Source: Deinococcus detaillensis (lineage in GTDB: Bacteria > Deinococcota > Deinococci > Deinococcales > Deinococcaceae). From it: a stretch of 64,000 bases of DNA. The translations under genes and the position numbers were made by a program. The stretch covers positions 62,001 through 126,000 of the forward strand of contig NZ_VKDB01000002.1 in the NCBI RefSeq assembly GCF_007280555.1, written 5' to 3'. Positions 35,365 through 44,531 of this stretch are shown here, one piece after another. Under the pieces are notes generated by a model. The model did no database searches. It was not told where the DNA came from and saw nothing but the letters and a program-made list of their open reading frames with translations. Every line of letters begins with the position of its first letter. Within the stretch, counting starts at the first letter, position 1.

Positions 35365-36956
35365 GCGCTCACCGGCTGAGTCGGAGGCTGGGTGGGCGGT
35401 CTGGGCGCGTCTTCCGGCTCCAAGCCCTGTGCCATGGCGTGCAGCAGTTGCGGCTCAGTGATGCTCCCGCCCGATAAGTTCGCCACCGTTTTGCCGTCGC
35501 GCAGCACCGTGACGTGCTGGCAGCCCTCGATCAGTTCTTCGAGTTCGCTGGAAATCATCAGCACGCCCAGACCCTCCTGCGCCAGCTCACCGATGAGGCG
35601 CTGAATCTCGGCTTTTGCGCCCACGTCGATGCCGCGTGTCGGTTCGTCCAAAATCAGCAGCTTGGGATTCATGGCCAGCCAGCGGGCCAGCAGCACTTTT
35701 TGCTGGTTGCCGCCTGACAACTCACGGATCGGCTGATCGGGGTCGCTGGTTTTGATGCCGAGCTGGGCGATAAAGCGCTCGACGATCTCGGCTTGCTGCT
35801 GGGTGTTGACCACGCCCGCTTTCGATAAGCGCGGCAGCAAAGCCAAAGTCAGGTTCTCGCGCACGCTGAGTTCTGGCACGATGCCCTCGCCCTTGCGGTC
35901 TTCGCTGCAAAAGCCGAGGCCCGCTTTAATCGCCTCGCTGGGGCTGCGGAAGTTGACCGGCTGCCCGCCCAGGCTCACTTCTCCCCCATCGGCTTGATCG
36001 GCCCCGAAGATCACGCGGGCCAGCTCACTGCGCCCCGAACCCAGCAGGCCTGCCAGGCCCACCACTTCACCTTGCCCGACCTCCACCGACGCGCCCGAGA
36101 GCCGGGTGCCGCGCACCACGCCGCTGGCCGACAGCAGGGGACGCGCCACTCCGCCCGTCTCACTGCGCACGAAACCGGTCTGCGCTCCGGCGTTCTTGAT
36201 CTCGCGGCCCAGCATCTGCTCCACGAGTTGCAGGCGGCTGATGTCGCTCATGTTTCCGGCGAACACGGTGCGTCCGTCGCGCATCACCGTGATGCGGTCG
36301 CACACCGCGTAGAGCTCATCTAAGCGGTGAGAGACGAAAATCACCGAGACGCCCCTTTGTTTGAGGCCGCGAATCACCCCGAACAGGGTTGCGACCTCGC
36401 GCTCGTTGAGACTGCTGGTCGGCTCGTCCATGATGACCAGTTGAGCCTGAATCGACACGGCGCGGGCCAGCGCCACCATCTGCTGAATGGCGGTGCTGAA
36501 ACTGCCGAGCGGGCGCTTGACGTCCAGCTCAATGCCCAACTCTGTGAGCAGGCGGGCGGCCTCGGCGTTCATGGCGGGCCACTGGATCAGGCCAAAGCGT
36601 TTTGGTTCACGTCCCAGAAAGATATTCTCGGCCACGCTCCGCAGCGGCACCAGATTGACTTCCTGATAGATGGTGGCGATGCCGCCGCGCTGGGCCGCCA
36701 GAGGTGAGCCAAAGTCCACCGCCGCGCCCGCGAAGGTAATGCTGCCGCCGTCGCGCCGGTAAGCGCCGGTCAGCACTTTGATGAGGGTGCTTTTGCCCGC
36801 ACCGTTCTGGCCGATTAGGGCGTGAACTTCGCCTCCGGCGACGCTCAGTGAGGCGTTGTCGAGGGCCTTGATACCCGCGAAGGCTTTTTGAATGTGTTGC
36901 ATATCGAGCAGAAGTGGGCCGCTGGGGGCCGAAGAAACAAAAGGGGCAGCAGTCAA
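35361..36956 (-). CDS. ytfR: Sugar ABC transporter ATP-binding protein, YtfR-type
   Basis: A 531-residue protein with two fused ABC domains, as in RbsA, MglA and YtfR. The first has GQNGAGKSTLIKVLTG and a degenerate signature (FSTAIQQMVALARA) followed by VIMDEPTSSL. The second has a degenerate P-loop LAGLLGSGRSELAR and a full signature LSGGNQQKVLLARWLA with ILDEPTRGIDVGAK. That asymmetry is the family rule. The TTG at 36956 is chosen because AAGGAG lies eight bases upstream; the next ATG (36902) lacks a ribosome site. A proline- and threonine-rich tail ends the protein. Confidence 0.9.
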   Translation of the reverse strand: MTAAPFVSSAPSGPLLLDMQHIQKAFAGIKALDNASLSVAGGEVHALIGQNGAGKSTLIKVLTGAYRRDGGSITFAGAAVDFGSPLAAQRGGIATIYQEVNLVPLRSVAENIFLGREPKRFGLIQWPAMNAEAARLLTELGIELDVKRPLGSFSTAIQQMVALARAVSIQAQLVIMDEPTSSLNEREVATLFGVIRGLKQRGVSVIFVSHRLDELYAVCDRITVMRDGRTVFAGNMSDISRLQLVEQMLGREIKNAGAQTGFVRSETGGVARPLLSASGVVRGTRLSGASVEVGQGEVVGLAGLLGSGRSELARVIFGADQADGGEVSLGGQPVNFRSPSEAIKAGLGFCSEDRKGEGIVPELSVRENLTLALLPRLSKAGVVNTQQQAEIVERFIAQLGIKTSDPDQPIRELSGGNQQKVLLARWLAMNPKLLILDEPTRGIDVGAKAEIQRLIGELAQEGLGVLMISSELEELIEGCQHVTVLRDGKTVANLSGGSITEPQLLHAMAQGLEPEDAPRPPTQPPTQPVSA

Positions 36957-37124
36957 AGGCGCTTCTCCTTGAAATTGACTTGGAAGGACGTTGAGGAAAG
37001 AAAGCAGACTGGCACGGCCCGTTCACTGTGCGCTTGGTTCATTGTGCCCTCTATTCGGGCAGCCAAATCGGCGGATTTATTTCAGAAGCTTTATTCCAGA
37101 GTATTTTTTCTGGAAGGGATTTCA

Positions 37125-37160
37125 GCAAAAACTGCGCCACGCGGGCAAGGCGTGACGCAG
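37125..37160 (-). terminator. Terminator/attenuator between ytfQ and ytfR
   Basis: On the minus strand CTGCGTCACGC pairs with GCGTGGCGCAG (one mismatch) around a seven-base loop, followed by TTTTT. It lies 38 bases after the ytfQ stop. It would let the binding protein be made in excess over the membrane and ATPase parts. A second, weaker stem lies at 37094-37115. Confidence 0.7.
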
Positions 37161-37198
37161 CAAAGCACTCAGAACCCTAACTTAAAGGCTTAAAAAAC

Positions 37199-38167
37199 TC
37201 AGTACGCGCCGGCCAGTCCCGCTTTGGCGGATTGCGGCGTGTAGTCGCGGTCAGCGTTGATGATCTTGGCCGGGAGTTTCTTGCCTGCCGCGTATTCTTT
37301 AAGGGTGGCAAAGGCCTTGGGGCCAAAGCGCGGGTTGCACTCCACGACGTAGTTGATCTTGCCGTCCACAACCATCTGCACGGCTTCTTTACCGCCGTCA
37401 ATCGACAGCACCAAGATGTCTTTGCCGGGCACTTTGCCCGCCGCTTGAATGGCCGACACCGCGCCGATGGCCATTTCGTCGTTGTGGGCGTAAATGACAT
37501 TGGCTTCAGGGTGGGCTTGCAGCAGCGTTTCGGCGACTTGGCGGCCTGTGTCGCGGGCGAAGTTGCCGGTCTGGGAGGCGACGATCTTGAACTTGGGGTT
37601 CTTGGCGATCACGTCGTCAAAGCCCTTGCGGCGGTCATTGGCGGGGCTGGCTCCGGTGGTGCCTTCCAGCTCAATGATGTTGGTCTTGCCCGCCGCGTTT
37701 TTGACCAGCCAGTCGGCAACCCGCTGGCCTTCTTTAATGAAGTCCGAGCCGACGAAGGTGACGTAATCGGTGCCCGCTTTGGACAGGGCCGGATCAATGT
37801 TGCGGTCGAGCAAAATCACCGGGATTCCAGCCTTACGGGCTTCGGCGACCACAGGGGCCAGTGGCTTGTCTTCACGCGGTGAAAGGAAAATGGCGTCGAC
37901 TTTCTGGGCAATCATGCTGCGGACATCGGCGACTTGCTTGGCCGTCGAACCGGCGGCGTCGGTGTAGACGAGCTGATGGCCAAGTTTCTTGGCTTCGTCC
38001 TGCATACTTTTGGTCTGGGCAATGCGCCAGGGATTGTTGCTCTCGGTCTGGGCAAAGCCGACTTTGTAGCTGGCTTTTTGCGCCAGCTTGGGCAGCATGG
38101 TTTGGGCCAAGACAGTGCCAGTGACGAGGGCCAAGGCAAATGTGGCGATTTTCGCGGGTCGTTTCAT
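37199..38167 (-). CDS. ytfQ: Sugar ABC transporter substrate-binding protein, YtfQ-type
   Basis: A 322-residue periplasmic-binding protein of the ribose class with a signal peptide (cleavage likely after VLAQ). The mature part reads YKVGFAQTESNNPWRIAQT, then VDAIFLSPREDKPLAPVV and IPVILLDRNIDP, close to YtfQ rather than RbsB. It binds a pentose or furanose-form hexose and delivers it to the YtfR-YtfT-YjfF complex. It is the first gene of the importer and diverges from a winged-helix regulator over a 432-base control region. The ligand is inferred from family only. Confidence 0.88.
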   Translation of the reverse strand: MKRPAKIATFALALVTGTVLAQTMLPKLAQKASYKVGFAQTESNNPWRIAQTKSMQDEAKKLGHQLVYTDAAGSTAKQVADVRSMIAQKVDAIFLSPREDKPLAPVVAEARKAGIPVILLDRNIDPALSKAGTDYVTFVGSDFIKEGQRVADWLVKNAAGKTNIIELEGTTGASPANDRRKGFDDVIAKNPKFKIVASQTGNFARDTGRQVAETLLQAHPEANVIYAHNDEMAIGAVSAIQAAGKVPGKDILVLSIDGGKEAVQMVVDGKINYVVECNPRFGPKAFATLKEYAAGKKLPAKIINADRDYTPQSAKAGLAGAY

Positions 38168-38205
38168 AATTCTCCCTTGCGTGCGAAGTCCAACTTCTGC
38201 TGAAA

Positions 38206-38219
38206 AAACCAGTTGGTTT
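38206..38219. promoter_or_regulatory. Operator-like inverted repeat upstream of ytfQ
   Basis: AAACCA (38206-38211) and TGGTTT (38214-38219) form an inverted repeat with a two-base spacer, 39 bases upstream of the ytfQ start. It may bind the divergent regulator or a LacI-type protein. The rest of the 38168-38599 gap is A/T-rich, including TTTTTTT at about 38342, with no gene. Confidence 0.45.
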
Positions 38220-38530
38220 GAAGTTCGCCGAGGTGGCTCCGTAAAGAGAGGAGCGCTTTAGAAGGAGCGGCCTGATTTGAGCTGATTTGACTTGTGGGGA
38301 TTGAACAGCGCAAAGTTACCAAAATCTTCCGAAAATGTCAACTTTTTTTGACTTAGTGAAGCTTTAGGGGTCTTCCGGCTTACACTGATGAGCCACATTG
38401 GTTAAGCAAAGTGGCCCCAATTCCTGCCTGCTGATGGGCTCGGAGGCCCACTCAAACATCAGTTTTGCTTCTTGGCAGGCTTTTGAGTAAAGTTGAATTC
38501 TGGCGTGCTGTCAGCAACCGATCTTGCATT

Positions 38531-38559
38531 CCCACCATTAAACTTGTAAGTTTGGTGGG
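38531..38559. promoter_or_regulatory. Double inverted repeat upstream of the divergent regulator
   Basis: CCCACC (38531) pairs with GGTGGG (38554), and between them AAACTT (38540) pairs with AAGTTT (38548). It lies 40 bases upstream of the regulator ATG at 38600. A role in autoregulation is plausible. Confidence 0.45.
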
Positions 38560-38599
38560 TATCCGCAGGTACACCGGACTGCGGCTTAGGGGGAAAGCT

Positions 38600-39562
38600 A
38601 TGCCGATTGCAGGGAGCCGCAGGTTGGTGGCAGAAGGGCAGCGGGCGCTGGCGATCATTCGCGCTGTGGACAGCGAAACGCGGCTCTCGATGCTGAGTCT
38701 GCTGTCACACAGCCCCATGAACGTCAGCGAACTGACGGCGGCAATTGGTTTGCCGCACTCCACCGTCAACTTCAATCTCAAGCTCTTGGAGGCTGCTGGC
38801 CTGCTCGACATTCAGTACATGCCCGGCACACGCGGGCGGCAAAAACTGATCAGCAAGCGCTACGAAGAAATTTTGATTCAGCTTCCTGGCGCGGCCATCA
38901 GCGCTCAGCCGAACGTCGTGGAAATCTCGATGCCCATCGGCAATTACCGCTTTTCGGACGTGGCGGCGACTTGCGGGTTGGCCACCGAGTCCAAATTGAT
39001 CGGCATGGTGGACGACCCGCGCTCCTTTTTCGAGCCGGAGCATGTCTTTGCCCAGATTATCTGGTTTCGGCATGGCTCGCTGGGCTACGAGTTTCCCAAC
39101 AACTTACCGCACGGAGCCGAGGCAGTTGAATTGGAAGTTTCGTTCGAACTCTGCTCGGAAGCGCCGGAACATGACCTTGACTGGCCCTCGGACATTACGG
39201 TCTGGCTCAACGGCACCGAGATCGGCACTTGGACGAGTCCGGCAGATTTCGGCGGCAGCCGGGGCAAACTCACGCCGCTGTGGTGGCCGATCAACCACAG
39301 CCAGTACGGCGTCCTCAAGCGTTTCAAGGTCAACCGCGAGGGCAGTTTCATCGACGGCAAACAGGTCAGTGACGTGACGCTCTCGGCCCTCGACTTGATG
39401 GCCCAGCCGCAGATTCAGCTCAAAATCGGCGTCAAGTCTGGCGCTCGGCACCAGGGCGGCGTCAACTTGTACGGGCGCAAATTCGGCAACTGTGAGCAAG
39501 ACATTTTGATGCGGCTGTGGTACGAGTTCAGGGAAGGCGAGCGGCCCTACGTCATCAAATAG
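38600..39562 (+). CDS. ArsR-like winged-helix regulator with C-terminal sensory domain
   Basis: A 320-residue regulator. Residues 10-90 form an ArsR-type winged helix (SPMNVSELTAAIGLPHSTVN, then NLKLLEAAGLL). The remaining 220 residues are a beta-rich domain with many aromatic and polar residues (DITVWLNGTEIGTWTSPADF, GVKSGARHQGGVNLYGRKFG) that looks like a sugar-binding jelly roll. Such two-part ArsR proteins sit beside sugar-use genes. AGGGGGA lies before the ATG at 38600; the open frame upstream is not needed. Divergence from ytfQ makes it the likely controller of that importer. Confidence 0.75.
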   Translation: MPIAGSRRLVAEGQRALAIIRAVDSETRLSMLSLLSHSPMNVSELTAAIGLPHSTVNFNLKLLEAAGLLDIQYMPGTRGRQKLISKRYEEILIQLPGAAISAQPNVVEISMPIGNYRFSDVAATCGLATESKLIGMVDDPRSFFEPEHVFAQIIWFRHGSLGYEFPNNLPHGAEAVELEVSFELCSEAPEHDLDWPSDITVWLNGTEIGTWTSPADFGGSRGKLTPLWWPINHSQYGVLKRFKVNREGSFIDGKQVSDVTLSALDLMAQPQIQLKIGVKSGARHQGGVNLYGRKFGNCEQDILMRLWYEFREGERPYVIK

Positions 39563-39780
39563 CGGGTGATCCGTTGGTCCGTGTCTAGGCCCGCTCATCA
39601 TTTTCCGCTAGACTCACTTCTGAAAACTGGCTCGACCGGCACCAGCGGCCATACGCTGACTTGGAGGAGACTGCTAATTACGCGGTCTCCTGCTTTCGTG
39701 TCCCGGTCTGACAAGCTGCCCGCTCTCCCTTTTTTCCGCTCTCTCATTTTTGAGCTTTTGGCTCCTTTTTGGACGGACTT

Positions 39781-41163
39781 ATGCACGAAACACTTTTGTA
39801 CGCTTCAGCGGCTTTACCGCCCACCACCGAACACCAAACCTTGCTCGACTTGCTGGGCATTCACCTCAGCGGCGGCGGCTTGACGGCCCTGGCGGTGGCC
39901 CTCTTTATCCTGACTTACGCCATGATTTTGCTCGAAAAATATGTTCACCGCACGGTGGCCGCGCTGCTGGGAGCCTGCTTGGTGATGGTACTGGGCCTGC
40001 TGACGCCCGACCAAGCCTGGGGCAGCATCGATTTCAACACCATTTTTTTGCTGTTCGGCATGATGAACATCGTCAACGTGCTGAGCCGCAGCGGCTTTTT
40101 TGAGGTGGTGGCGCGGCGGGCGATGGTGCTCACGGGGGGCAATCCGGCGCGGGTGCTGTGGATTTTCAGTGTGCTGACCGCCGTGTTCAGCGCCTTTCTC
40201 GACAACGTGACCACCGTGCTGTTTATGGCTCCGGTGGTGGTGACGGTGGCGCTGCGGCTGGGCCTCAAACCTATTCCCTACCTGATCGCGGTGATTTTGG
40301 CCAGCAATACCGGCGGCACTGCCACGCTGGTGGGCGACCCGCCCAACATCATCATCGGCTCGGTGGCGGGCAAGGGCTTCGGGGAGTTTCTGGTCAATGT
40401 CGGGCCTTACGCGGTGCTGGCCAGCGCCATCGGCATCGCGCTGATGCACCTGCTGATGCACTGGCGCGGCGAGATGAGCAGCACCGGCAGCGCCGAGAAA
40501 CTGAGGGCGGTGCTGGCCGACGAAACGCCCATTCGCACCGATCCCAGACTCATGAAACAGGCGCTGGGCGTCTTTGCTGTCACCTTGCTGCTGTTTATAG
40601 TGGGCCATCCGTTCGGACTGGAAGCGGGCCTGGTGGCGCTGACCACCAGCACCTTTTTGATGCTGATCGCCGATATGACGCCAGTCGAGCTGTTTGAGCA
40701 AGTCGAGTGGACGACCTTGCTGTTTTTCATGGGTCTCTTTATCGTGGTGGGAGGCTTGGAGCATGTCGGCGTCTTTGAGACGGTGGCGGCGAGCCTCACC
40801 AACCTGATTGGCAACGACATGGGGCTGGGTATTTTGGTGGTCGGCTTTGCCAGCGCCCTGATCAGCGGATTGGTGGACAATATTCCCTTTACCATCAGCA
40901 TGGCGAGTGTGCTCAGAGAGCTGCAAGGCACGCTGGGCGAGGTGATGAATCCGCTGTGGTGGGCGCTGAGCCTCGGCGCGTGCTTAGGCGGCAACTTGAC
41001 CCTCATCGGTGCGTCGGCCAATATCGTGGTGGCCGACATCGCCGCCCGCGAAGGGCACCCGATGGGCTTTGGGCAATTTATGCGCTACGGCACGCCGGTT
41101 GCGCTGGTGACGGTGATCGTGGCATTGGGGTTATTTTACTTGGTGTTTCAGGCCACTCACTAG
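39781..41163 (+). CDS. ArsB/NhaD-family ion transporter
   Basis: A 460-residue protein with about twelve membrane segments. The repeats FNTIFLLFGMMNIVNVLSRSG and WTTLLFFMGLFIVVGGLEHVG, with FLDNVTTVLFMAPVVV, GDPPNIIIGS and LVDNIPFTISMA, mark the ion-transporter superfamily that holds ArsB, NhaD and CitM. With a CPA1-type Na+/H+ antiporter gene 27 bases downstream on the same strand, sodium/proton exchange is more likely than arsenite export; no arsenic genes are nearby. The ATG at 39781 follows GGACGG. Confidence 0.85.
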   Translation: MHETLLYASAALPPTTEHQTLLDLLGIHLSGGGLTALAVALFILTYAMILLEKYVHRTVAALLGACLVMVLGLLTPDQAWGSIDFNTIFLLFGMMNIVNVLSRSGFFEVVARRAMVLTGGNPARVLWIFSVLTAVFSAFLDNVTTVLFMAPVVVTVALRLGLKPIPYLIAVILASNTGGTATLVGDPPNIIIGSVAGKGFGEFLVNVGPYAVLASAIGIALMHLLMHWRGEMSSTGSAEKLRAVLADETPIRTDPRLMKQALGVFAVTLLLFIVGHPFGLEAGLVALTTSTFLMLIADMTPVELFEQVEWTTLLFFMGLFIVVGGLEHVGVFETVAASLTNLIGNDMGLGILVVGFASALISGLVDNIPFTISMASVLRELQGTLGEVMNPLWWALSLGACLGGNLTLIGASANIVVADIAAREGHPMGFGQFMRYGTPVALVTVIVALGLFYLVFQATH

Positions 41164-41190
41164 ATTGCCAGCTCAATAAGGACATGACTG

Positions 41191-42477
41191 ATGCGAATTC
41201 TCGATCTTACTGCCATTTTGGTCAGCCTCACGGCGGCGCTGACGTTCCTGAATGCCCGCTACCTCAAGCTGCCCACTTCCATAGGCATTACCATCGGCGG
41301 CCTGATCGTCAGTTTGGTTGTTTTCGGCTTGGTTGAACTCGACGTGCCTTTTGCCAGAGACGCCGTGGAATTGGTGCGCGGCATTCAGTTCAGCGATTTC
41401 GTTTTTGAAGGCGTGCTGTCGTTCTTGCTGTTTGCTGGAGCGCTGGGTGTCAACTCGCCTGCGTTGTGGAGTTTGCGCGGCCCAGTGATCTCCTTTGCAC
41501 TACTCTCCACCGCTCTTTCCATCGCTTTGGTGGGAGGCGGGATGTATTTGCTGCTGGGTTTATTCAATCTAGATATTCCGCTGGTGTACTGCTTGCTGTT
41601 TGGCGCACTCATCTCGCCCACTGACCCTATTGCGGTGCTGGGGATGCTCAAGGAAGCCAAGGTGCCTAAGCGCATCGAAACGTTGGTGGCCGGAGAAAGC
41701 CTGTTCAACGACGGCGTGGGCGTGGTGGCCTTTGCGGTGCTGGCGGGTGTGGCGGCAGGCAGTCACGGCGCGGGCGGGCACGGCCCGGAGCTGAGCGCGG
41801 CAGGCGTGGCCGGATTTTTTGCCCAAGAAGCGCTGGGCGGCCTCGTGTTGGGGGGCGTGCTGGGCTATATCGGCTGGCTGGCGCTGAGGGCGCTCGACGA
41901 CTTCGTGGCCGAGGTGCTGGTGACCCTCAGTTTGGTGCTGGCCTGCACGGCGGTTGCCACTCAATTGCACGTTTCCGCGCCGCTGGCCGCCGTTGCTGCT
42001 GGTCTGTTGGTCGGCTCACTGAATGACCGAGTCCCTTCGGCGCTGTCGGCCCGCGAGCGCTACGAAGGATTTTGGCACCTGACCGACGAACTGCTCAATA
42101 TCTTTTTGTTCGCGCTGTTGGCTCTAGAAGTAATCGCGGTGCGCTTTAGCGTTCAGTCGCTGTTGCTGGGCTTGATTGCCATTCCGCTGGTGCTGCTGGC
42201 CCGCACCATCAGCGTGCAGATTCCAATCTCGGTGCTCAGGCGGCGGCACGAGTTCTCGCCGTTTACCCGCCGTCTCATGATCTGGGGCGGTCTGCGCGGG
42301 GCCATCAGCGTGGCGCTGGCCTTCAGCGTTCCGGCGGGCAAGGAGCGCGATTTATTTTTGGTGATGACTTACGTGGTGGTGGTGTTTTCCATTGTGGTGC
42401 AGGGCCTAAGCGTGGGACGGCTAGCCGCCAAAGCAGGCGCAGATCATGAAGCCCGCGAGCAACTGGCGGAAGATTGA
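41191..42477 (+). CDS. CPA1-family Na+/H+ antiporter (NhaP-type)
   Basis: A 428-residue antiporter with about twelve membrane segments. The ion-binding motifs are SPTDPIAVLGML and AGESLFNDGVGVVAF, and a conserved MIWGGLRGAISVALAFSVP follows near the end. AAGGA lies before the ATG. It is probably co-transcribed with the ArsB/NhaD-type transporter, giving two independent routes for sodium or potassium extrusion and pH control. No C-terminal nucleotide- or TrkA-binding domain is present. Confidence 0.9.
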   Translation: MRILDLTAILVSLTAALTFLNARYLKLPTSIGITIGGLIVSLVVFGLVELDVPFARDAVELVRGIQFSDFVFEGVLSFLLFAGALGVNSPALWSLRGPVISFALLSTALSIALVGGGMYLLLGLFNLDIPLVYCLLFGALISPTDPIAVLGMLKEAKVPKRIETLVAGESLFNDGVGVVAFAVLAGVAAGSHGAGGHGPELSAAGVAGFFAQEALGGLVLGGVLGYIGWLALRALDDFVAEVLVTLSLVLACTAVATQLHVSAPLAAVAAGLLVGSLNDRVPSALSARERYEGFWHLTDELLNIFLFALLALEVIAVRFSVQSLLLGLIAIPLVLLARTISVQIPISVLRRRHEFSPFTRRLMIWGGLRGAISVALAFSVPAGKERDLFLVMTYVVVVFSIVVQGLSVGRLAAKAGADHEAREQLAED

Positions 42478-42491
42478 GCGGCTTTTCAGGG

Positions 42492-43124
42492 TCAAGGCTC
42501 AGCCCCCGTCTGACCGGCAGCGGCGGGCTTTTCCGTTTCCGGCGTTTCCTGTTCGGCTGCGCTTTCAGTTGAGTTTTCAATTTGTCCGATGACTTTCAAG
42601 ATGGAATGTGGGTCGCTGGCCTGCTGCATCACGTCGGCTTCTTCGTCCAAGCGGTCGCGCACGCTGGGCAGGTCGCGGCGCAGTTCTTCGAGCAGGGCCA
42701 CGATTTTGGCGCTGCGCTGCTCGGTCAGCAAAATGATTTGCAGTTGCAACTGCGAGCGCTGCTCGGCGAGGCCAGCTTGCCGCGCCTGTGAAATCAGCAC
42801 GGTGGAGGTGATCACCAGTCCCAAGACGCCGATCAGCCCCTGCAACCAAAAAAAAGGCGGGCTGTCCCAAGACCGGTGGACAAAAAAGTGAAGATTGAGG
42901 TTGAGGACAATCCACATCAAAAACACCGTCAGCGCCGTGAAGATGAAATTGGGGCGGCTCAACAATTGGGCGAAGCGCTCTACCGGGCGGTGTAGGGTGG
43001 TCAGGTTGGCCTGCGACTGCTGTTCCATCAGGGTATGGATGGCCGCGTTTTGCGAGAGCAGTTGCTCCAATCTAGAATCAGGCGAGGAGTCGGGTCGGGA
43101 GTCGGTGAGCGTCACGCCCTGCAT
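42492..43124 (-). CDS. DUF1003 membrane protein
   Basis: A 210-residue protein with two central membrane segments (NFIFTALTVFLMWIVLNLNL and WLQGLIGVLGLVITSTVLI), then ISQARQAGLAEQRSQLQLQI and an EELRRDLP helix, the hallmark order of DUF1003. A charged coiled-coil N-terminus and a Glu/Pro-rich tail flank it. The ATG at 43124 is taken as start; the frame is open upstream but that part opposes the thiolase gene. The ribosome site is weak. The function is unknown; family members are often next to ion transporters, as here. Confidence 0.75.
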   Translation of the reverse strand: MQGVTLTDSRPDSSPDSRLEQLLSQNAAIHTLMEQQSQANLTTLHRPVERFAQLLSRPNFIFTALTVFLMWIVLNLNLHFFVHRSWDSPPFFWLQGLIGVLGLVITSTVLISQARQAGLAEQRSQLQLQIILLTEQRSAKIVALLEELRRDLPSVRDRLDEEADVMQQASDPHSILKVIGQIENSTESAAEQETPETEKPAAAGQTGAEP

Positions 43125-43254
43125 TGTCACCGTTTTGCCCTGATCCAATGCTGACAATTCGCCCAGTAGATCCGGTTGCCAGACGCTGAGCCTCCCAAGA
43201 GCGCCCAATACCAAAGCAACTTCATTCGACTTTCCCCCAAAAAGTGAGGTATAG

Positions 43255-44523
43255 ATGATCCCCTCTCCCCTTTCCGACTTAGATGTGGTAATCGTTTCCG
43301 CCGTCCGCACGCCAATTGGCAGCATCCGCGGCGCACTCTCCAGTGTGCGGCCCGACGACTTGGCCGCCCACATCATCAAGGCCGCCGTGGAACGCAGCGG
43401 CGTGAACCCCAGTGACATTGAGGAAGTCATTCTCGGCTGCGCCAACCAAGCTGGAGAAGACAACCGCAACGTGGCGCGGATGGCCGCTTTGCTAGCGGGA
43501 TTGCCGCAAACGGTGGCGGGTCTGACGGTCAACCGGCTGTGCGCTTCGGGCCTGAGCGCTCTCAACACTGCCGCCCGCGCCATCAAAAACGGAGACGGCG
43601 AGGTGTACGTGGCGGGTGGAGTCGAGAGCATGACCCGCGCTCCGCTGGTGATGTCCAAGGGCTCGGCGGCGTTTGCGGGCGGCAACGTCACCGTTTACGA
43701 CACCACGCTGGGCTGGCGCTTTCCGAATCCGGCGATGGAAGCCCTCTTTCCGCTGGAGGCGATGGGCCAGACTGCCGAAAATATCGTGCAGCAAAGCCGA
43801 GAGGGAACTTACGAGGGCGGCGAAATCAGCCGTGAAGATCAGGACGCCTTCGCGCTGGAGTCGCAGCGGCGCACTCTGGAGGCCATCAACGCTGGGCGGT
43901 TCAAAGATCAGATCGTGCCGGTGCCGATTCAGAGCAAAAAGGGCACGACCCTCTTTGACACCGACGAGCACCCCCGTCTCAAAAAAGTGGGCGAACGCTT
44001 TGAACTCGCCACCGACTTAGAGACGCTGGCCAATCTCAAGCCTGCTTTCCGCAAGGGCGGCAGCGTCACGGCGGGCAACGCTTCGGGCCTTAACGACGGA
44101 GCGGCGGCGCTGGTGCTGATGAGCGCCAAGAAAGCGCGGGAGCTGAACCTTAAGCCGTTGGCCCGCTGGCTCGGCGGCGCGGCGGCGGGCGTAGACCCCC
44201 GCGTCATGGGCCTCGGCCCTATTCCCGCCACCCGCAAAGTGCTGGAGCGCACCGGGCTGAGCGTCCAAGACTTAGATCTGGTGGAACTCAACGAAGCCTT
44301 CGCTGCACAGGCGCTGGCCTGCATCCGCGAACTGGGCCTCGATCCGGCCAAAGTCAACGTGAACGGCGGAGCGATTGCGCTGGGGCATCCGCTGGGCATG
44401 TCGGGGGCGCGGCTGGCGGTGGCCCTCGTTCACGAACTGCGGGCGTGGGGTCAGCGTTACGGTCTGGCGACTTTGTGCGTAGGTGTCGGGCAGGGCGAGG
44501 CGGCAATTCTGGAAGCGCTGTAA
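43255..44523 (+). CDS. Thiolase (acetyl-CoA C-acyltransferase, PcaF/PaaJ-like)
   Basis: A 422-residue thiolase. The acyl-carrying Cys96 lies in [10 protein letters not shown], the conserved His in [16 protein letters not shown], and the second Cys in [10 protein letters not shown]. The second glycine of the usual CxGGG turn is Val here. [16 protein letters not shown] and [10 protein letters not shown] resemble 3-oxoadipyl-CoA thiolases, yet no other aromatic-degradation gene is near, so acetoacetyl-CoA or beta-oxidation use is equally likely. GTGAGG lies before the ATG at 43255. It converges on the histidine kinase gene with eight bases between stops. Confidence 0.88.
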   Translation: MIPSPLSDLDVVIVSAVRTPIGSIRGALSSVRPDDLAAHIIKAAVERSGVNPSDIEEVILGCANQAGEDNRNVARMAALLAGLPQTVAGLTVNRLCASGLSALNTAARAIKNGDGEVYVAGGVESMTRAPLVMSKGSAAFAGGNVTVYDTTLGWRFPNPAMEALFPLEAMGQTAENIVQQSREGTYEGGEISREDQDAFALESQRRTLEAINAGRFKDQIVPVPIQSKKGTTLFDTDEHPRLKKVGERFELATDLETLANLKPAFRKGGSVTAGNASGLNDGAAALVLMSAKKARELNLKPLARWLGGAAAGVDPRVMGLGPIPATRKVLERTGLSVQDLDLVELNEAFAAQALACIRELGLDPAKVNVNGGAIALGHPLGMSGARLAVALVHELRAWGQRYGLATLCVGVGQGEAAILEAL

Positions 44524-44531
44524 GATCAAGT

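Noticed and set aside
39814..40926. A 370-codon His/Gln-rich frame opposite the ArsB/NhaD-type gene
   Set aside because: Composition is that of reversed membrane-protein codons; no motif or start site.
39781..41163. An arsenite efflux pump
   Set aside because: The fold is shared by ArsB, but no arsR, arsC or arsA is near, and a Na+/H+ antiporter gene follows directly.
42492..43691. A 399-residue protein extending the DUF1003 gene upstream
   Set aside because: The extra N-terminal part is the antisense of the thiolase gene; DUF1003 begins near 43124.
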